In this document: positions 22,253 to 34,979 of the stretch, piece by piece
How the letters are laid out: each line of letters opens with the position of its first letter
Position numbering within the stretch: position 1 is the first letter of the stretch
Origin: Diadophis punctatus similis
Taxonomy: Eukaryota > Chordata > Lepidosauria > Squamata > Dipsadidae
NCBI GenBank assembly: GCA_023053685.1
Contig: JALIGW010000013.1
Coordinates: 16,930,501-16,994,500, forward strand
DNA: 64,000 nucleotides
Reading direction: 5' to 3'
The notes under the pieces: generated by a model
The model's input: the letters and a program-made list of their open reading frames with translations, nothing else
Told to the model about the DNA's origin: nothing
The model's database searches: none
Translations under genes and position numbers: made by a program

Positions 22253-23357
22253 TATTTCTATACCATTGCAATCTAAGGAAATTCCCATTGGTTATAGTAT
22301 CAAACACAAAAAAATACATAAATAAATGCATCAACCCATTTCAGTGTCTCTAGTTATACAATAGATAAATAATCTGACAATGTTTACCTACTAAAATTTC
22401 AACTTTTCAGCCAAGAAGGTTTTGACCACCTTCTTAAAAACTAGCAGGGGAAGCCCCACCTAGATATTCAGGGGAATCTGTTCTACAGGGATGGAGACAT
22501 AACAGAAAATCATTGACTCCTGGCTCTTCCTGCCCCACAACCCCACATTTCACATAGGGAGAGCACTTTCAACATCCCAACTTGTGACAGGTTTTAACCA
22601 GGGGTGGGTTCTAACTTACCTCTCTGCCGGTTCGCTTCCTCCTGTGCTGCAGGGGCGTGCCTCACACTGACAAAAAATCCGAGTTTCTTCCTAGAGGCAT
22701 GCTTTTGTAGTCTCCATTGCTTGATAAACTGTGATTAAAATATGCACACTCCCTATCTTCAGAACAGGTTGGGGTGCCTTTTTTAAATGATTTTGAGGCA
22801 AGGGACAAAAACAACTTACTACATTCCCCCCCCCCCCTTGAGATGGGGAGATGGGAAGTGAAAAGAGGAGATAGCAATCTTCTCAGTTTCTCCTTGAAAG
22901 TTTATGACTTTGATACATACAGCAGCTTATACACATAACACAGAGAAACCATTTTCTTTGGAGTGATTTGTTATTGCACAATGAACTCTATACATAAGAG
23001 AGCAGACCTTCAACCTCCTTTGCTAATATGTCACTCCAACTTATGATCCAAGAGCAGCCAGATAGATCCCCTTCCTGTGATGCATCATTTCTGATGTTCT
23101 TTCTATCGTTCATTTGTTGACTTTTTGGTAATGACTCTTTCTTCTCTTGTGAACATAAGCACAAAGCTTATGTGGTATAACATAGAAGAGCAAGAAGAGC
23201 AAACTCAAGTAACTGGTCTTTCCATATGTAACAATTTGTTTCTTAGAAAAATGAACTGTCACATTCCAGTAGGAAACAATAAATATATTATTAAGCGGGA
23301 TCTTCTGATCTCATCTTATCAACTAGTATCTGACCTTGGTGTTTTTTAGAAAGAAAC
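22253..23357. other. Upstream flank of copy A, mostly unassigned
   Basis: 22380-22560 resembles a decayed CR1/L3 3' region; 22608-22690 starts CAGGGGTGGGTTC like a hAT end. From 22690 to 23357 I see no gene or clear repeat. The copy A promoter could be here, but nothing decides it. Confidence 0.4.
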
Positions 23358-23359
23358 TA

Positions 23360-25177
23360 CCGTGTTTCCCCGAAAATAAGACATGTCCCGAAAATAAGCC
23401 CCACAGGGCTTTTCGGGACATGCCTTGAAATAAGCCACCCCTCGAAAATAAGCTCCCCCAACTACTTCCGGGGGAAAGGGGGGGGGACATCCCGGGAGCT
23501 GCTCTTTTTGCGGCGGCACTCTTTTGGCCCGGAAAGAGAGAGAGAGATCCCTCAAGAAGTTTCCCTGCAAAGACCTGCTGAAAAGAGAAGCCGCGAACTT
23601 CCAGACGCTGGTAAGATGAGCGTCTCACAGCCTGGCCCTCCCCTGCATTCTCCACCACCCCCAAATTGTGCCTGATGATCTTACCAGCGTCTGGAAGTTC
23701 GCGGCTTCTCTTTTCAGCAGGTCTTTGCAGGGAAACTCCTTCAATGTAAAGGAGAAGTTATCGCGAGTGCGACCAATTAACAACTTTTCGCACTTGCGAT
23801 AACTTCTCCTTTACATTGAAGGAGTTTCCTTCAAAGACCTGCCAAGAAAGAGAAGCCGCGAACTGCCAGACACTGGTAAGATCATCAGGCACAATTTGGG
23901 GGTGGCGGGGAATGCAGGGGAGGGCCGGGCTGCGAGGCGCTCATCTTACCCGCGTCTGGCAGTTCGCCGCTTCCCTGTTGCCGCCTTCCTCACTCGTGTC
24001 GCGCCCTGCCCCATCCCCCGCCCAAAGTGCTCAAAGTCCTTCGAAGCATTTTAAAGGGATGCGTTTTGCCTGCCATGAAGGGAACCGATGCTTGCCTCCT
24101 GTTCTTCGGGGAACATCGGTTCCCTTCATGGCAGGCAAAACGCATCCCTTGAAAATGCTTTGAAGGACTTTGAGCGGATGGGGCATGGCGCGATGGAGTG
24201 AGGAAGACAGCGGCGACAGGGAAGCCCCGCCCAAAGCACTCAAAGTCATTCGAAGCATTTTAAAGGGATGCGTTTTGCCTGCCATGAAGGGAACTGATGT
24301 TCCCCGAAGAACAGGAGGCAAGCATCGGTTCCCTTCATGACTGGCAAAACTTCTCGAACTTGCGCGGCGTTCTTTTAGAATGGGCTGCCATAGAGAGAAG
24401 ACTGTAAGAACGCGACCGAGGTAGGAGGGGCGTCTCGTGCTGGGGTTTGGCAGGGCGGGAGGGCGTGGCGTGGCGGGCATCCCTACAAAATGCTTCGAAG
24501 TCCTTCAAAGCATTTTAAAGGGATGCATTTTGCCTGCCATGAAGGGAACCAATGTTCCCCGAAGAACAGGAGGCAAGCATTGCTTCCCTTCATGGCAGGC
24601 AAAACGCATCCCTTTAAAATGCTTCGAAGGACTTCGAAGCATTTTGAAGGGATGCCCGCCACGCCACACCCTCCCGCCCTGCCAAACCCCAGCGCGAGAC
24701 GCCCCTCCTACCTCGGTCGCGTTCTTACGGTCTTCTCTCCATGGCAGCCCATTTCAAAAGAATGTCTCACGAGTTCAAACTTCTCGAACTCGCGCGGCGT
24801 TCTTTTAGAACGGGCTGCTGTGGAGAGAAGACCATAAGAACGCGACGGAGGTCCCGGGACAAGTCTCAGGTAGGATGCCTGCCCCGCCCCGCACCACCCC
24901 ACCCCACCCCACCCCACCCCACCCCACCAAGAGAGACGCACCACTTACTGGAGTTTTGCAGCTCTGTGGTTTCTCGGCTTGTCTGTTTGCAAGTTTTTTC
25001 CCCTAAAGAGACTAGCCGAGAGACCACGGAGCTGGCAAACTGCAGTAAGTGGTGCGTCTCGTGCCCTGCCCTGCCTGCACCCCGAAAATTATAAGCCACC
25101 CCCCTAAAATAAGGCCAGGGGCATTTTTGGGGAGTCAAAAAAATATAAGCCCCTGTCTTATTTTCGGGAAAACACGG
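23360..25177. mobile_element. TA-flanked palindromic element
   Basis: Inverted ends CCGTGTTTCCCCGAAAATAAG, each bordered by TA. Inside are repeated inverted blocks with AAAGGGATGCGTTTTGCCTG and GAAGGGAACCGATG, plus (ACCCC)n at 24891-24927. The many ORFs are by-products of this structure. Confidence 0.8.
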
Positions 25178-25632
25178 TAGCTAGATTTCTAGAAGAACAA
25201 TTGCAAAACGTTAGAAAGTCACCTTCTGCTTTATCTCATTGGCAGACATAGTCCATTCTCAGAAGATAGAACACTATTTATAAACATGGAAATATCAGTG
25301 GAATAATGCTTTCCTTGTATATTAAAGACAATACTGGATTTTTATCTGTTTCCATTTATGTATAGACATATTGATATACCAGCAGCATGCCAACTTTTAT
25401 ATAGGAATTATAACCCACTTCTGTCTATTGATTAAGTAACATACAAAAGTAAAAGCCCTGGCTGGTATAAGATTAAAATAAAATAGTAATATACAGTAAT
25501 ATTCAATAATGCAAATTAATCACTAGTTATAGTTAAAAATTGCAATTAAATCATTGCTTATCTGTGGAACAGATAAGTTTTGCAAGTTTCAGGAAGGAAC
25601 CTAAATTGTTTCAGGGACCAATTGCTCTAGAG
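25178..25632. other. No feature seen
   Basis: AT-rich intergenic DNA without a recognisable gene or repeat. Confidence 0.6.
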
Positions 25633-25850
25633 CAGGGGTGGGTTCTAAATTTTTTTACTACCAGTTCTGTGGGCGTGGCTTGTTTTGTGGGTGTGGCTTT
25701 GTGATCATGTGACTGGGTGGGTGTGGCTTCGTGGTCATGTGATTCAGCGGGCATGGCTTGGTTGTCATGTGACTAGGTAGGCATGTGACTGGGTGGTCAT
25801 GGCCAACTTGATGTCACTCATGTAAAGGGTTAGGGTTAGAATTAGGGTGC
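25633..25850. mobile_element. hAT-type element, left part only
   Basis: Begins CAGGGGTGGGTTCTAAATTTTTTTAC with GTGGGTGTGGCTT repeats, as at 61590 and 43183, but has no right end. Confidence 0.6.
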
Positions 25851-25944
25851 CTGGCCTTTCCTTGCCTCAAAGGCCTCAACAAGATACAATATCCCTGTCT
25901 ATTTATTTACTACTACTGAACATCCAAAATATACTATTTAATCC

Positions 25945-26150
25945 TATGTTCTTTCTTTCTTCTCTCTCTCTCTTTCTCCCTTCCTTCCTTCCTCTTTCTT
26001 TTTTTTCTTTTTCTTTCTCTTTCTCTTTCTCTTTCTTTCTTGTCTCTCTCTCTCCCTGCCTGCCTTCCTTCCTTTCTTTTTCTTCCTTTTTCTTCCTTTC
26101 TCTTTCTTTCTTTCTTTCTCTCTTTTTCTTGTCTCGCTTGCTTTTTCTTT
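25945..26150 (+). repeat. Polypyrimidine tract (CTTT)n/(CCTT)n
   Basis: About 200 bp of C/T only, with a few G and A. Confidence 0.95.
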
Positions 26151-26611
26151 CTTAATACCCTATATGAGCCCTAGACTCCACCCACCACAAATGGATGGCT
26201 TCAGATTTTAAAACACTTTTTTAAAAAATACAATAACCTGGTCAGTATCTTCATTTTGACAAATTTATCCTTACCAGGAAAATTTAAGCATTTATGAGCT
26301 TCAAGTTAATCCTATTTTTTTTTAAAAAAGTTTTAACTTGTCAGTTAAGAATGTTCTGTATTATGATAGATTTAGTCAGCCATATACTTTTGTTTTGTTT
26401 GTATTTAATGTTTTATCTTTCTAATAAATTTCTTTTTTTAGATTTAAACATTTGCTTTTAAAAATTTTTTTAACTTTGTTTATTTTATATTTTTTAGCTT
26501 TTAAAATTGTTTACATCCCACCCTTCTTATACTAGTCTAGGGGTGTAATAAAAATTTTATTTACTGATCTGTGGGTTGCATGTTCATGAAGGTTAATTAT
26601 GGAGTTATATA

Positions 26612-29600
26612 TAAGGTGACCAGATGTCCCGCTTTTGGCGGGACAGTCCCGCTTTTTAATAATTTGTCCCGCGTCCCGCGGCATTTCAAAAAAGTCCCGA
26701 TTTTTGGAGACTTCTGGTTTTGAGGTTGCATCAGAGAGGGGTGGCTGAAAGAGATCCCTCGGCCAAAACCCCTTTTCTCACGAAATTTGGCAGCCATAAG
26801 GCAACCACTGCTCCTGTAGGGATTGGTGGGAGGAAGGGGGAAGCTCGGAGCATCTGTGGGTGGTATGCGACCCCCCCCCCCAGAGATCTAGAGAAACCTC
26901 CTAACGCCGATCGTGAAGAAACCAGCCTTCCAGGCTGGTCCGGAGACGTGACTGATAGCGCTGAAGAGGGAAGAGAGAAGAAACAGCCGAAACGAGCGAG
27001 GAAGTTGATGGATTTATGTGAGTACCTTTCAACAGCTAAAGAACTATTTTGAGAGATTGCCCTGTTTGTCAAGTGTATCACAGAAGGCTTCGAGAGCGTC
27101 CCTCTTGTGTATAAAGCGGCGATTGCGTATCGGAGTGGACAGAGAAGCAGAGGAGAGGCAGTGGTGTTAGTGACAGAATAACTTGAAACTTGAAACTGAC
27201 AAAACTGCCGACTCCTGATTAATTGGAAAACTCTTCGTGTGCTTGGAAATAATTTATGGCAGCAGGGCAGAAACTGTCAGAAAGTGAGTTGAGCAGAGGA
27301 AATCTGTGGAGGAAGTAATAAACTACGGAATTCATTGTGGATTGGCTGTGAAAAGATTTAAAAATGGAGTATTTAAAAGAAGGAAAGAACTGTGTTAAGA
27401 AATACTTGCGACTTTTGGGATTATTAACTGAGTGAACTGAATGTAAATTCGAACTGATTTGAAAGAGACAATAATTTTAAAGTGAAGCTAAAGGAAATTA
27501 GGAGGAAATTCGTGAGAGGAGGAAGGAGCAGATCCGAAGAATGGACTTGACAGTGAGGTGTGACTAAACAAATTTGAGACATTTTGGAAACCGGAAGAAG
27601 AAAGAAGAAGAACTGTACAATAGTTTGTTTAGGAATAAGACTGAATGACTTAAAATAAGCAATTAAGTAGCTAACTAAGGTGTAACTATTTAAGTAATCG
27701 ATTTACTCCCCTCCTTTCTTATTTCTTTCCTTTCTTTTTTGATTGCGTTTTTCAATGTAGATAGTTATATGAACTGACTACTATAAGATTTCCTCTTTCC
27801 ATTCCTCTCGAGTTCTTTATATTTACAAGTATAGATATCTTTAGTACTGAAATATATAGATTTATAAAATAGACTAATTAATAATAGTATTTAACCCTCC
27901 TCAAGTGTTTCTATATTTGTTTTAAGTAACTGACGGGTGATTTAAAAAAATAGTTTCTGAAAGTTTATTAAGAAAGAAGAAAGTTCTGCTAAATACAGTA
28001 TTTGATACGATTAAGATCTATTAAGAATAACAAAACTATATGGTTCTCTGGAATAATTTTTGGAATTCAGTAAAAATGTCTAGTACTTCTACTATTGTGA
28101 AGACAGGGAAAAAGGTACCACCCGCAACTCCAACCTCTTTAGGCCAACGTAGTGCTGAGACAGTAACAATAGGTGATCAGGTAACATTAGCCTCAATTCA
28201 AGAAATGATGCTAAAATGCAACAAAAAATGGATACACATTATTTAGAAGAGTGGACGGTACATTACAATGATATTGAACATTTTCATTGGGTTACATTAA
28301 AACAAGAACTTAATTGGAGTGATGTGCAAAAATCATTCGATCATATTACTCAAAATTTCCCATATAGTAATATTTCTGAAAATAATCTTTTTAATGAGGT
28401 ATCATTATTTAAAAAATATATATTGATAAGGAAAAGGTTAAATCTTGGGCATCAGCAAAATTCACAATAGAGAACAAATGGTTAGAAATATTTCATCATT
28501 TTGAAACAAACCATGTTCCATACAATAATGCACAAAAAATTGTGGAATACGAGCTGTCCTTACCAGGAACTAATGCTGCGACTGAACACATTTTTTCTAC
28601 AGTAAATAAAGTGTGGACAGCAGAAAAATCACAATTAAGTGTTGAGACTTTGAAAGCCATTTTATGTGTGAAATATAATTTAACAAATTCTTGTGAAAAA
28701 TTTCTTGACCTTTTAAACAACGACAGCAATCTACTAAAAAAATTCACTCAAAAAAATTTTAATCTTCAAGTAGGCTGGCATGCATTCCTGTGGGGAGGGA
28801 AACATAAGGCACACACATACTTTCAGAGACATTATATACGGGGTCCCTTATTAGAAACCTGGCTTAATATAAAAAATGATTACTATAAAAAAATTCCTAA
28901 ATGGCTATCAACATCTGAAGCCATTATACATCCAAATTTTATAAACAAGAACAAAACCATTACCTACCAACAGCTTTTAGATGAACAAAATAACCTTAGG
29001 TCAAGACAAGAATTTTGTACAAAGGGTATAGATTTAGAATGGTGGCACTATCTTCAGATTCAAACCCGATATAAGAAAGATCTCTCCCAATTCGGCTTTC
29101 AAAACAGTAATGAATTAGACAAAATATTCATGGGGCCAGATGAAAAAACGATCTCCAAATTTTATAACCTCCAGTTGAAAACTAAATTAAAAGAGAACGA
29201 AGTTAAAGGTTATATGATCGCTTGGGCTCAAAATTTGGGATATGCGATAAATCTGAATGAATGGAAGGTTATTTGGAAAATCAATTATAAATTGACACTA
29301 GCTGCATCCTATAAAGAGAATATCTATAAAATGGTATACCGTTGGCACCTTTCCCCAGATCGCTTGGCAAAGATGTTTCCATCGCTATCACCTAAATGTT
29401 GGAAGTGTAAAAAGGAAACAGGGAGCTACTACCACATGTGGTGGTCGTGCCCCAAGGTTCAAGTATTTTGGAAAAGGATTAGATCTTGGTTGGAACAGAT
29501 TTTAAATGTGAAAATGGAATTAAAACCAGAAATGTTCTTACTGGGGATCTTCCGGAGCAAATTCACTAAAGAAGAAAGATATTTAATTTTGCAAATAACA

Positions 29601-30419
29601 ACCGCAGCTAGACTATTATATGCTCAAAATTGGAAATCTGATATTATTCCTTCGTCAAATATGATAATTGGGAAAATTTTAGAATGCTCAGAAATGAGCA
29701 AGTTAACGATGGAGATTCATCAAAAAGACAACTCTGATTTCTATGAAACATGGGCAAAATGGTATTCCTGGTTACAATCAAATAAAAATCTAAAATTATG
29801 GACACAGAAGAAGACTTGATCTGAGAAATCTCTCCTTACCATCTCCTTCATAATAATAAAAATGATTATTATCGATGCACATAATCTGAAAATGTAAATA
29901 TGAAAAATAATGTAAATATGTATAAATACGTTTTGGATTAGTTTGAAGTAAATAGTAAAAGGGATAAAGGTTAAAAGCAACCAATGTAGTAAGATTGATT
30001 GCAAAACTGGATTCAGTTACACAAAGGTATAGCTGTTAAAATGAAATGCCGTTTTTTGTGTATTAGTGTTTGTATTTTCTTTTTCCTTTTCCCTTTTTCT
30101 CCCTTTTCTTAACGTTTTCTTTTTTCTTTTTTCTCTTTGATGTTGTGTGTTATTATGTATGTTTTTTTTAAAGTTTAAAAACCAAATAAAGATATTTTTA
30201 AAAAAAATTTCACTCAAATGAGAAATATGCCAAAGAATAAAATAATACTATACATAACTTTTTTAAATGTATTATATTTGTAAATTGTACTTATGTTGAA
30301 ATTAAAAAATATATATTACAATACTATTTTTGCATTCTATGAAAATTTTTAATCAAGAACCCCCCCCCCCCCCGGTCAATGGTGTCCCGCTTTACCAATG
30401 TTAAAACCTGGTCACCTTA
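26612..30419 (+). mobile_element. Large hAT transposon, split by an L1
   Basis: Ends TAAGGTGACCAG and CTGGTCACCTTA... are inverted; flanks GTTATATA (26604-26611) and ATTATATA (30420-30427) agree at 7 of 8. The transposase C-terminus is recognisable at about 28230-28744: W-L-E-I-F-H-H-F-E-T-N, then L-S-L-P-G-T-N-A-A-T-E-H-I-F-S and the dimerisation phrase E-K-S-Q-L-S-V-E-T-L-K. The frame is broken near 28465. The stretch 26870-28235 is unassigned and could include older L1-like leader sequence. Confidence 0.8.
28745..30208 (+). mobile_element. 5'-truncated L1 inserted in the hAT transposase
   Basis: C-terminal part of L1 ORF2: M-V-Y-R-W-H-L-S-P-D-R-L-A-K-M, then C-W-K-C-x(7)-H-M-W-W-S-C, ending at 29819 with a short 3' UTR and A-rich tail. 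AATTCACTCAAA before it and ATTTCACTCAAA after it look like the target duplication. The insertion keeps the frame open from hAT into L1, giving one 425-codon ORF (28542-29819) that is an accident of insertion. Confidence 0.85.
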
Positions 30420-30637
30420 ATTATATATTAATTACCCAGACTCAGTCTTTTAAGTGTAGAGCTTTTCTTAATTAAAAAAAAAGCTAAAATAGTCACTGAA
30501 TGAAGGTCAGTGCTTTCAAATAGGCCTGAAAGAGAAGGAAGGGGGGAGAACAGAAAGTATTTCCCACAATCTTCATCATAAGTCTTCCAACAGCCTGAAT
30601 CATAAGACTTTGCTTTGCAGATCAAAAGCTTCACTTA

Positions 30638-31625
30638 CCGTATTTTTCGGAGTATAAGACGCACCGAAGTATAAGACGCACCTTAGTTTTGGGGAAGGAA
30701 AACAAGGAAAAAAGGCCTCTGCCTCCCAGCAATTTGCCAAACAGCAAACAGCAAACAGCACAGATGATATACACTGTTTGCTGTGTATTTCTGTGCATGT
30801 GTGCTTGACCCATAGAAATAGCAAAGAATTGGAGAAATGTACATTATGGCAGTATATTAATCCCAGAAAGTTTTCTTAAATGTAATCACACTAACTCCTC
30901 CCAATTATTTAAATAGATCTACTCCAAACATGACAAAGTCAGGGTTTAATTCAGCTGCCTTATTTTAATACTAATACTTAATACTAAAACAGGACATTTC
31001 AGATTATACTTTTACAGATCTTTAAAATTGATGTGGCTTTCTGGAAGGCTTTCTGCTATTTAAAAGAAGATACAATAGCACTGGGCCTCTTCAGAGCAAG
31101 AATTTATTTTAAAAAGCTTTTTCATTTTGTTAAGTTGTCTAGAACAATAATAAAGCAGTCTTTAAAAAAATAAGTCTTATAATTTGAACACTCTACAAAC
31201 ATTTAACAAAGTAACATATTAACAGAATCTGCCTCTACCTAGGATAGAACTCACAACCTTCTGACTGTGAGGCAAGAGCTCTACCTCTAGGCTACAATAG
31301 CTGTAGCTTACTTTCTTGCAATTTCAGCAGTGTAACATTGCCAGCAGTTTATCTCCCAGCATTTTGTCTCATTACAGCCACCGTAGTTAGTTTCATTTTA
31401 CCACGTGGCTTGCAAGCCTGTCAGCGGTAGGTCGGGAGGCAAGTAATCTCTTAGTGTGCTAATAAGGCTTCTGTTTCTGTTCTGTTTGCTGCAAAGAGGT
31501 AAATTGTTGGCAGGCAGAGGCCAAAGGGTGGCTGGGTGGAGCTACATTCAGTGTATAAGACGCATCCAAATTTTCACCCTCATTTTGAGGGTAAAAAGGT
31601 GCGCCTTATACTCCGAAAAATATGG
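30638..31625. mobile_element. TA-flanked MITE with captured SINE head
   Basis: Inverted ends CCGTATTTTTCGGAG and CTCCGAAAAATATGG bordered by TA. A tRNA-like SINE head (31222-31306, minus) lies inside. Confidence 0.78.
31222..31306 (-). mobile_element. tRNA-derived SINE head
   Basis: The minus strand shows an A-box-like TAGAGGTAGAGC and a B-box-like GAGTTCTATCC 32 bp apart. Not a functional tRNA: no fold of cloverleaf length. Confidence 0.6.
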
Positions 31626-31975
31626 TAAATTTAAATACTGAACATAGTCTGCTCTTTATATCTTTGAAGATGTTTCACTTCTCATCCAAGCTTCTTCAAT
31701 TCTGGATAAGCTTCTTGGATGAGAAACGAAAGGTCTTCAAAAAACAAAACAAAACCAGAAAGTCCAGTTGCCTCTTGAAAAAACACTTTTGGGACAACCA
31801 TGAGCTGGATGACCGAGAATCTCCATAGATACTCTACTCTTTATACATATATTTTATTTTATCCTGAAATGATCATATTTTTTTGCTAATTACCTTATTT
31901 TATCTTTTATTGTCAACATATTATGAAACACTACTACCACATTCTTTTAAGACCCTACAGAATAGTAGTGTGCAG

Positions 31976-32325
31976 CAGGGGCGGGTTGCTCACCTACCCA
32001 TACCGGTGCGCTGCACATGCATCTCCATGTTTTGGAGACGCGTGCGCTCACTATGCGCGCACGCCCCCTCGTGCTATTTTGCTTCTGCGCATGCAGAAAT
32101 CTCGCTGAAATCTCATGCACACGTGCGTCCCCTCACAAGATTTCAGCGAGATTTTGCTTCTGCGCATGCGCTGAAGCAAAAAAGCCCAAAAATTCTCACA
32201 AAAAGATGGTGACGCGCATGACAGACCAGCGGAGACGGCACCGGAGCAGTCGCACGTAAATTGCGCAATCGGCTGCTCCCTACCGGAGCTATGCCCCGGA
32301 CAGCTCCGGTAGGAACCCACCACTG
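31976..32325. mobile_element. hAT-type element
   Basis: CAGGGGCGGGTTG and GGAACCCACCACTG ends; perfect 8-bp duplication GTGTGCAG (31968-31975, 32326-32333). Confidence 0.9.
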
Positions 32326-32464
32326 GTGTGCAGTTATTTGCCCGGATTCCTCCATCTCGAGCCTTCCAAAATTTAAAACCTTCAGTAAGAGCATCTTGTA
32401 GGTAGCACTGCTGAATATGAAACGCCAGCAGAACCCACCACTTTGCTCCTAAAGTGGCCTAGGG

Positions 32465-32590
32465 CAGGGGTCAGCAACCTTAAACACTCAAAGAGCCATT
32501 TGGACCCATTTTCCACAGAAAACAAAACACTGAGAGCCGTAAAACCTGGGTGGGCGTGGCCAATCTGACATCACACACTCCACCCAGTCA
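32465..32590. mobile_element. hAT-type fragment
   Basis: Begins CAGGGGTCAGCAACCTTAA, a familiar vertebrate hAT end; the right end is lost in the polypyrimidine tract. Confidence 0.5.
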
Positions 32591-32594
32591 CATG

Positions 32595-33090
32595 ACCACC
32601 CTTGACATCCTTATTCCTTCCTTCCATTCTCCCTCCTGATTTTACCTTCCTTTCTTCCCCTTCCTCTGATTTTACCTTCCTTCCTTTCCCCCCTCCTTGG
32701 ATTTCACCTTCCTTCCTTCCTTCCTTCCTTCCTTCCTTCCTTCCTTCCTTCCTTCCTTCCTTCCTTCCTTCCTTCCGCCTCCTTGGATTTTACCTTCCTT
32801 CCTTCCCCCCTCCTTTCACCTTCCTTCCTTCCTTCCTTCCGCCTCCTCGGATTTTACCTTCCTTCCTTTCCCCCCTCCTTTCACTTTTCTTCCTTCCCTC
32901 CTCTGATTTTACCTTCCTTCCCCCCTCCTCTGATTTTACCTTCCTTCCTTCCTCCCTTTCTTCTCTTTCTCTCCTTCCTTCCTTCCTCCCTCCCTTTCTC
33001 TCCCTTCCTTTGTCCCTCCCTCCCTCCTCTTTCTCTCTTTCCTTCCTTCCTCCTCCCTCCCTCCTCTTTCTCTCCCTTCCTTCCTTTGTT
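32595..33090 (+). repeat. Polypyrimidine tract (CCTT)n with GATTTTACC spacers
   Basis: About 500 bp of CCTT units; the phrase (GG/CT)GATTTTACCTTCC recurs, so part of it is a higher-order repeat. Long ORFs here are low complexity. Confidence 0.95.
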
Positions 33091-33189
33091 AAATAAATAA
33101 ATACTGCTTTCTGAGTTCTACTAGTTGCATTGCTGAAGCAACAGGAACCAGATATTACCAACTCTGTCAGATTTCAAACGAAGGGCAGA

Positions 33190-33990
33190 AATCATAGAGA
33201 GAGGTGACCCTCTCTCTCATTTCTCTCTTGTGTGTGTGCACGCCCAAGCGGGATACCCTCCTGTGCCGGGATAACGGCGGGGACGGCGACTCCTCCTGCT
33301 GCTGCTGTCATTGTGCAGTGAGGTAAGTAGCGGGCCATGCTGCACAACACAGCGCAGGACAGCCCGGGCTGCGCAAGGGGCAGCCCGGGCTCTGCAATGT
33401 CTTTTGCAGGCAGCTCAGCGCTAGCTGCAGTCCCCTTCATGTCAGCTCAGGAAAGAGGGGAATGGGCAAGAGCAGCCGCCGTGGCCGAATGCAGGAAAGG
33501 AAGAGCTCCGGCTCCCCCCTGCACAGCCTGGGTTTCCCCCTGTGCAGCCCAGGCTGCTCCCAGCCGGAGCTCTTCCCTCCCAGTATCCAGCAGCAGCAGC
33601 TGCTCCTGCCATTCTCCTCCTTCCTGAGCTGACATGAAGAGGACTGTGGCTGGTGCTGAGCTGCCCACGAAGGACACAGAATCACAAAAAGCAGCCGGTC
33701 GTGGGCAGTGCAGAGAAAATGCTAGGAGCACTTCAGCCATGCAGCTCTGCAGAAATGCTTGCGCCTTCTCAGCACAGAGAGCATGTTGCACAACAGGGTG
33801 GGCAGGGAGCCATAGGGGAACAATCCTAAAAAAAACAATCCACGTCACATCTGTTTTAGGGGAGAAGGTTCAATTCATTGCCCAGTTAAAGACTGAAATG
33901 AAATACTCCAGGCTGACAGCATTGCTTCCAATGACATTTGGCTCCAGATCAGAGCAGGCTTTTTTTTTTTTTGCATGAAGAAGGAACACG
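33190..33990. repeat. GC-rich inverted-repeat block
   Basis: About 33395-33470 and 33600-33668 are inverted copies (TGTCAGCTCAGGAAAG against CCTTCCTGAGCTGACA). No gene. Confidence 0.6.
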
Positions 33991-34029
33991 GAGCGAATGA
34001 AAGAAAAGAGCCTCCTGTTCTTTCCCAGC

Positions 34030-34674
34030 ACCGAGCCCCAATAATTACGCAACACACAACCATTCAAACATAGTTTACGTCAGTAAAGCAACATCTCATT
34101 AAACATGAACACAAACAAGATAGGCAGAAGTCCAAGAGATAATTGCAAGTCTTACTGTTCTTGGCACAAGTCCCAAAACTAGCAGATGCCAAACACAAGA
34201 CCTGTTCTGGAATTGCAAAGTGGAAATGCCGAAGTCCATATTCAGAAACCACAATGCCAGAAATAAGATCTGGGCTGGACTGCAAACTGGAACTGCATAA
34301 GCCAAGATTCAGGAACGACGATGCAAACTGGAAACCGAGGTCAAGATTCAGGAGTCACAATACAAACTGGAAACTGGAGTCAAGATGCAAGATTCAAGAT
34401 ACAAACTATGATTCAGATGGATTTTTCCCAAGTTGTTCTCTGCAGCTTCCCAGCTGCATCAACTCTTCTTAAATAGACTTAAGAGCATGGTGGCCAATTA
34501 GCCCCAGGTCTTACTCCCAAGTAGACCTCCTCTGGAGTAGACCTTTCTGCCTCTTGGCAGCCCAGCGTGCTCTGGCATTCAGGAAAGGAGGGGCTACTCC
34601 TTTCCTATCACTGCCACGAGGCATTGAAGGCTCCAAAGGCCCTGGCTGCACAGGCTGCTAGGCAGGCCACAAAA
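34030..34674 (-). mobile_element. LTR fragment related to 57817-58512
   Basis: Shares GGCCAATTAGCCCCAGG, a GACCTCCTC stretch and GGCCCTGGCTG in order with the solo LTR of copy B, and ends GGCCACAAAA. More diverged; no coding sequence. Confidence 0.5.
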
Positions 34675-34979
34675 CCTCCAGCCTCCGACAGATGCTGAAG
34701 CGGCCATCCCCAGTGCTGGATGCCAGGTGGGTACATCTCTTATTTTCATTGGACCGCTACCTCTTTGGGGCAAGGGTTGCTTTTTACAGCGTGGAGAGGA
34801 ACAACAAACAGTGCCTGTCGCCTTGGCTGCTGCCCTTCCCCTGCAGAGGTCCAGCAAAGCCTCGCCGAAACAGCACAGCTGCTCAGGGATGCGCTCATTC
34901 CTGCCCTGCCCTGCCCTGCCCTGCCCCCCCACGCCAGTATCACACAAAGTAAATTAAAGGCAACCCACCCCCCCACCCC

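Noticed and set aside
28542..29819. 425-codon ORF as a host gene
   Set aside because: First third is hAT transposase C-terminus, the rest is L1 ORF2 C-terminus, with a target duplication at the junction.
26612..30419. Complete autonomous hAT transposon
   Set aside because: The transposase is missing its N-terminal part, has a frame break near 28465 and is split by an L1.
32602..33161. Pro/Ser/Phe- and Lys/Glu/Gly-rich ORFs
   Set aside because: Translations of a polypyrimidine tract in different frames.
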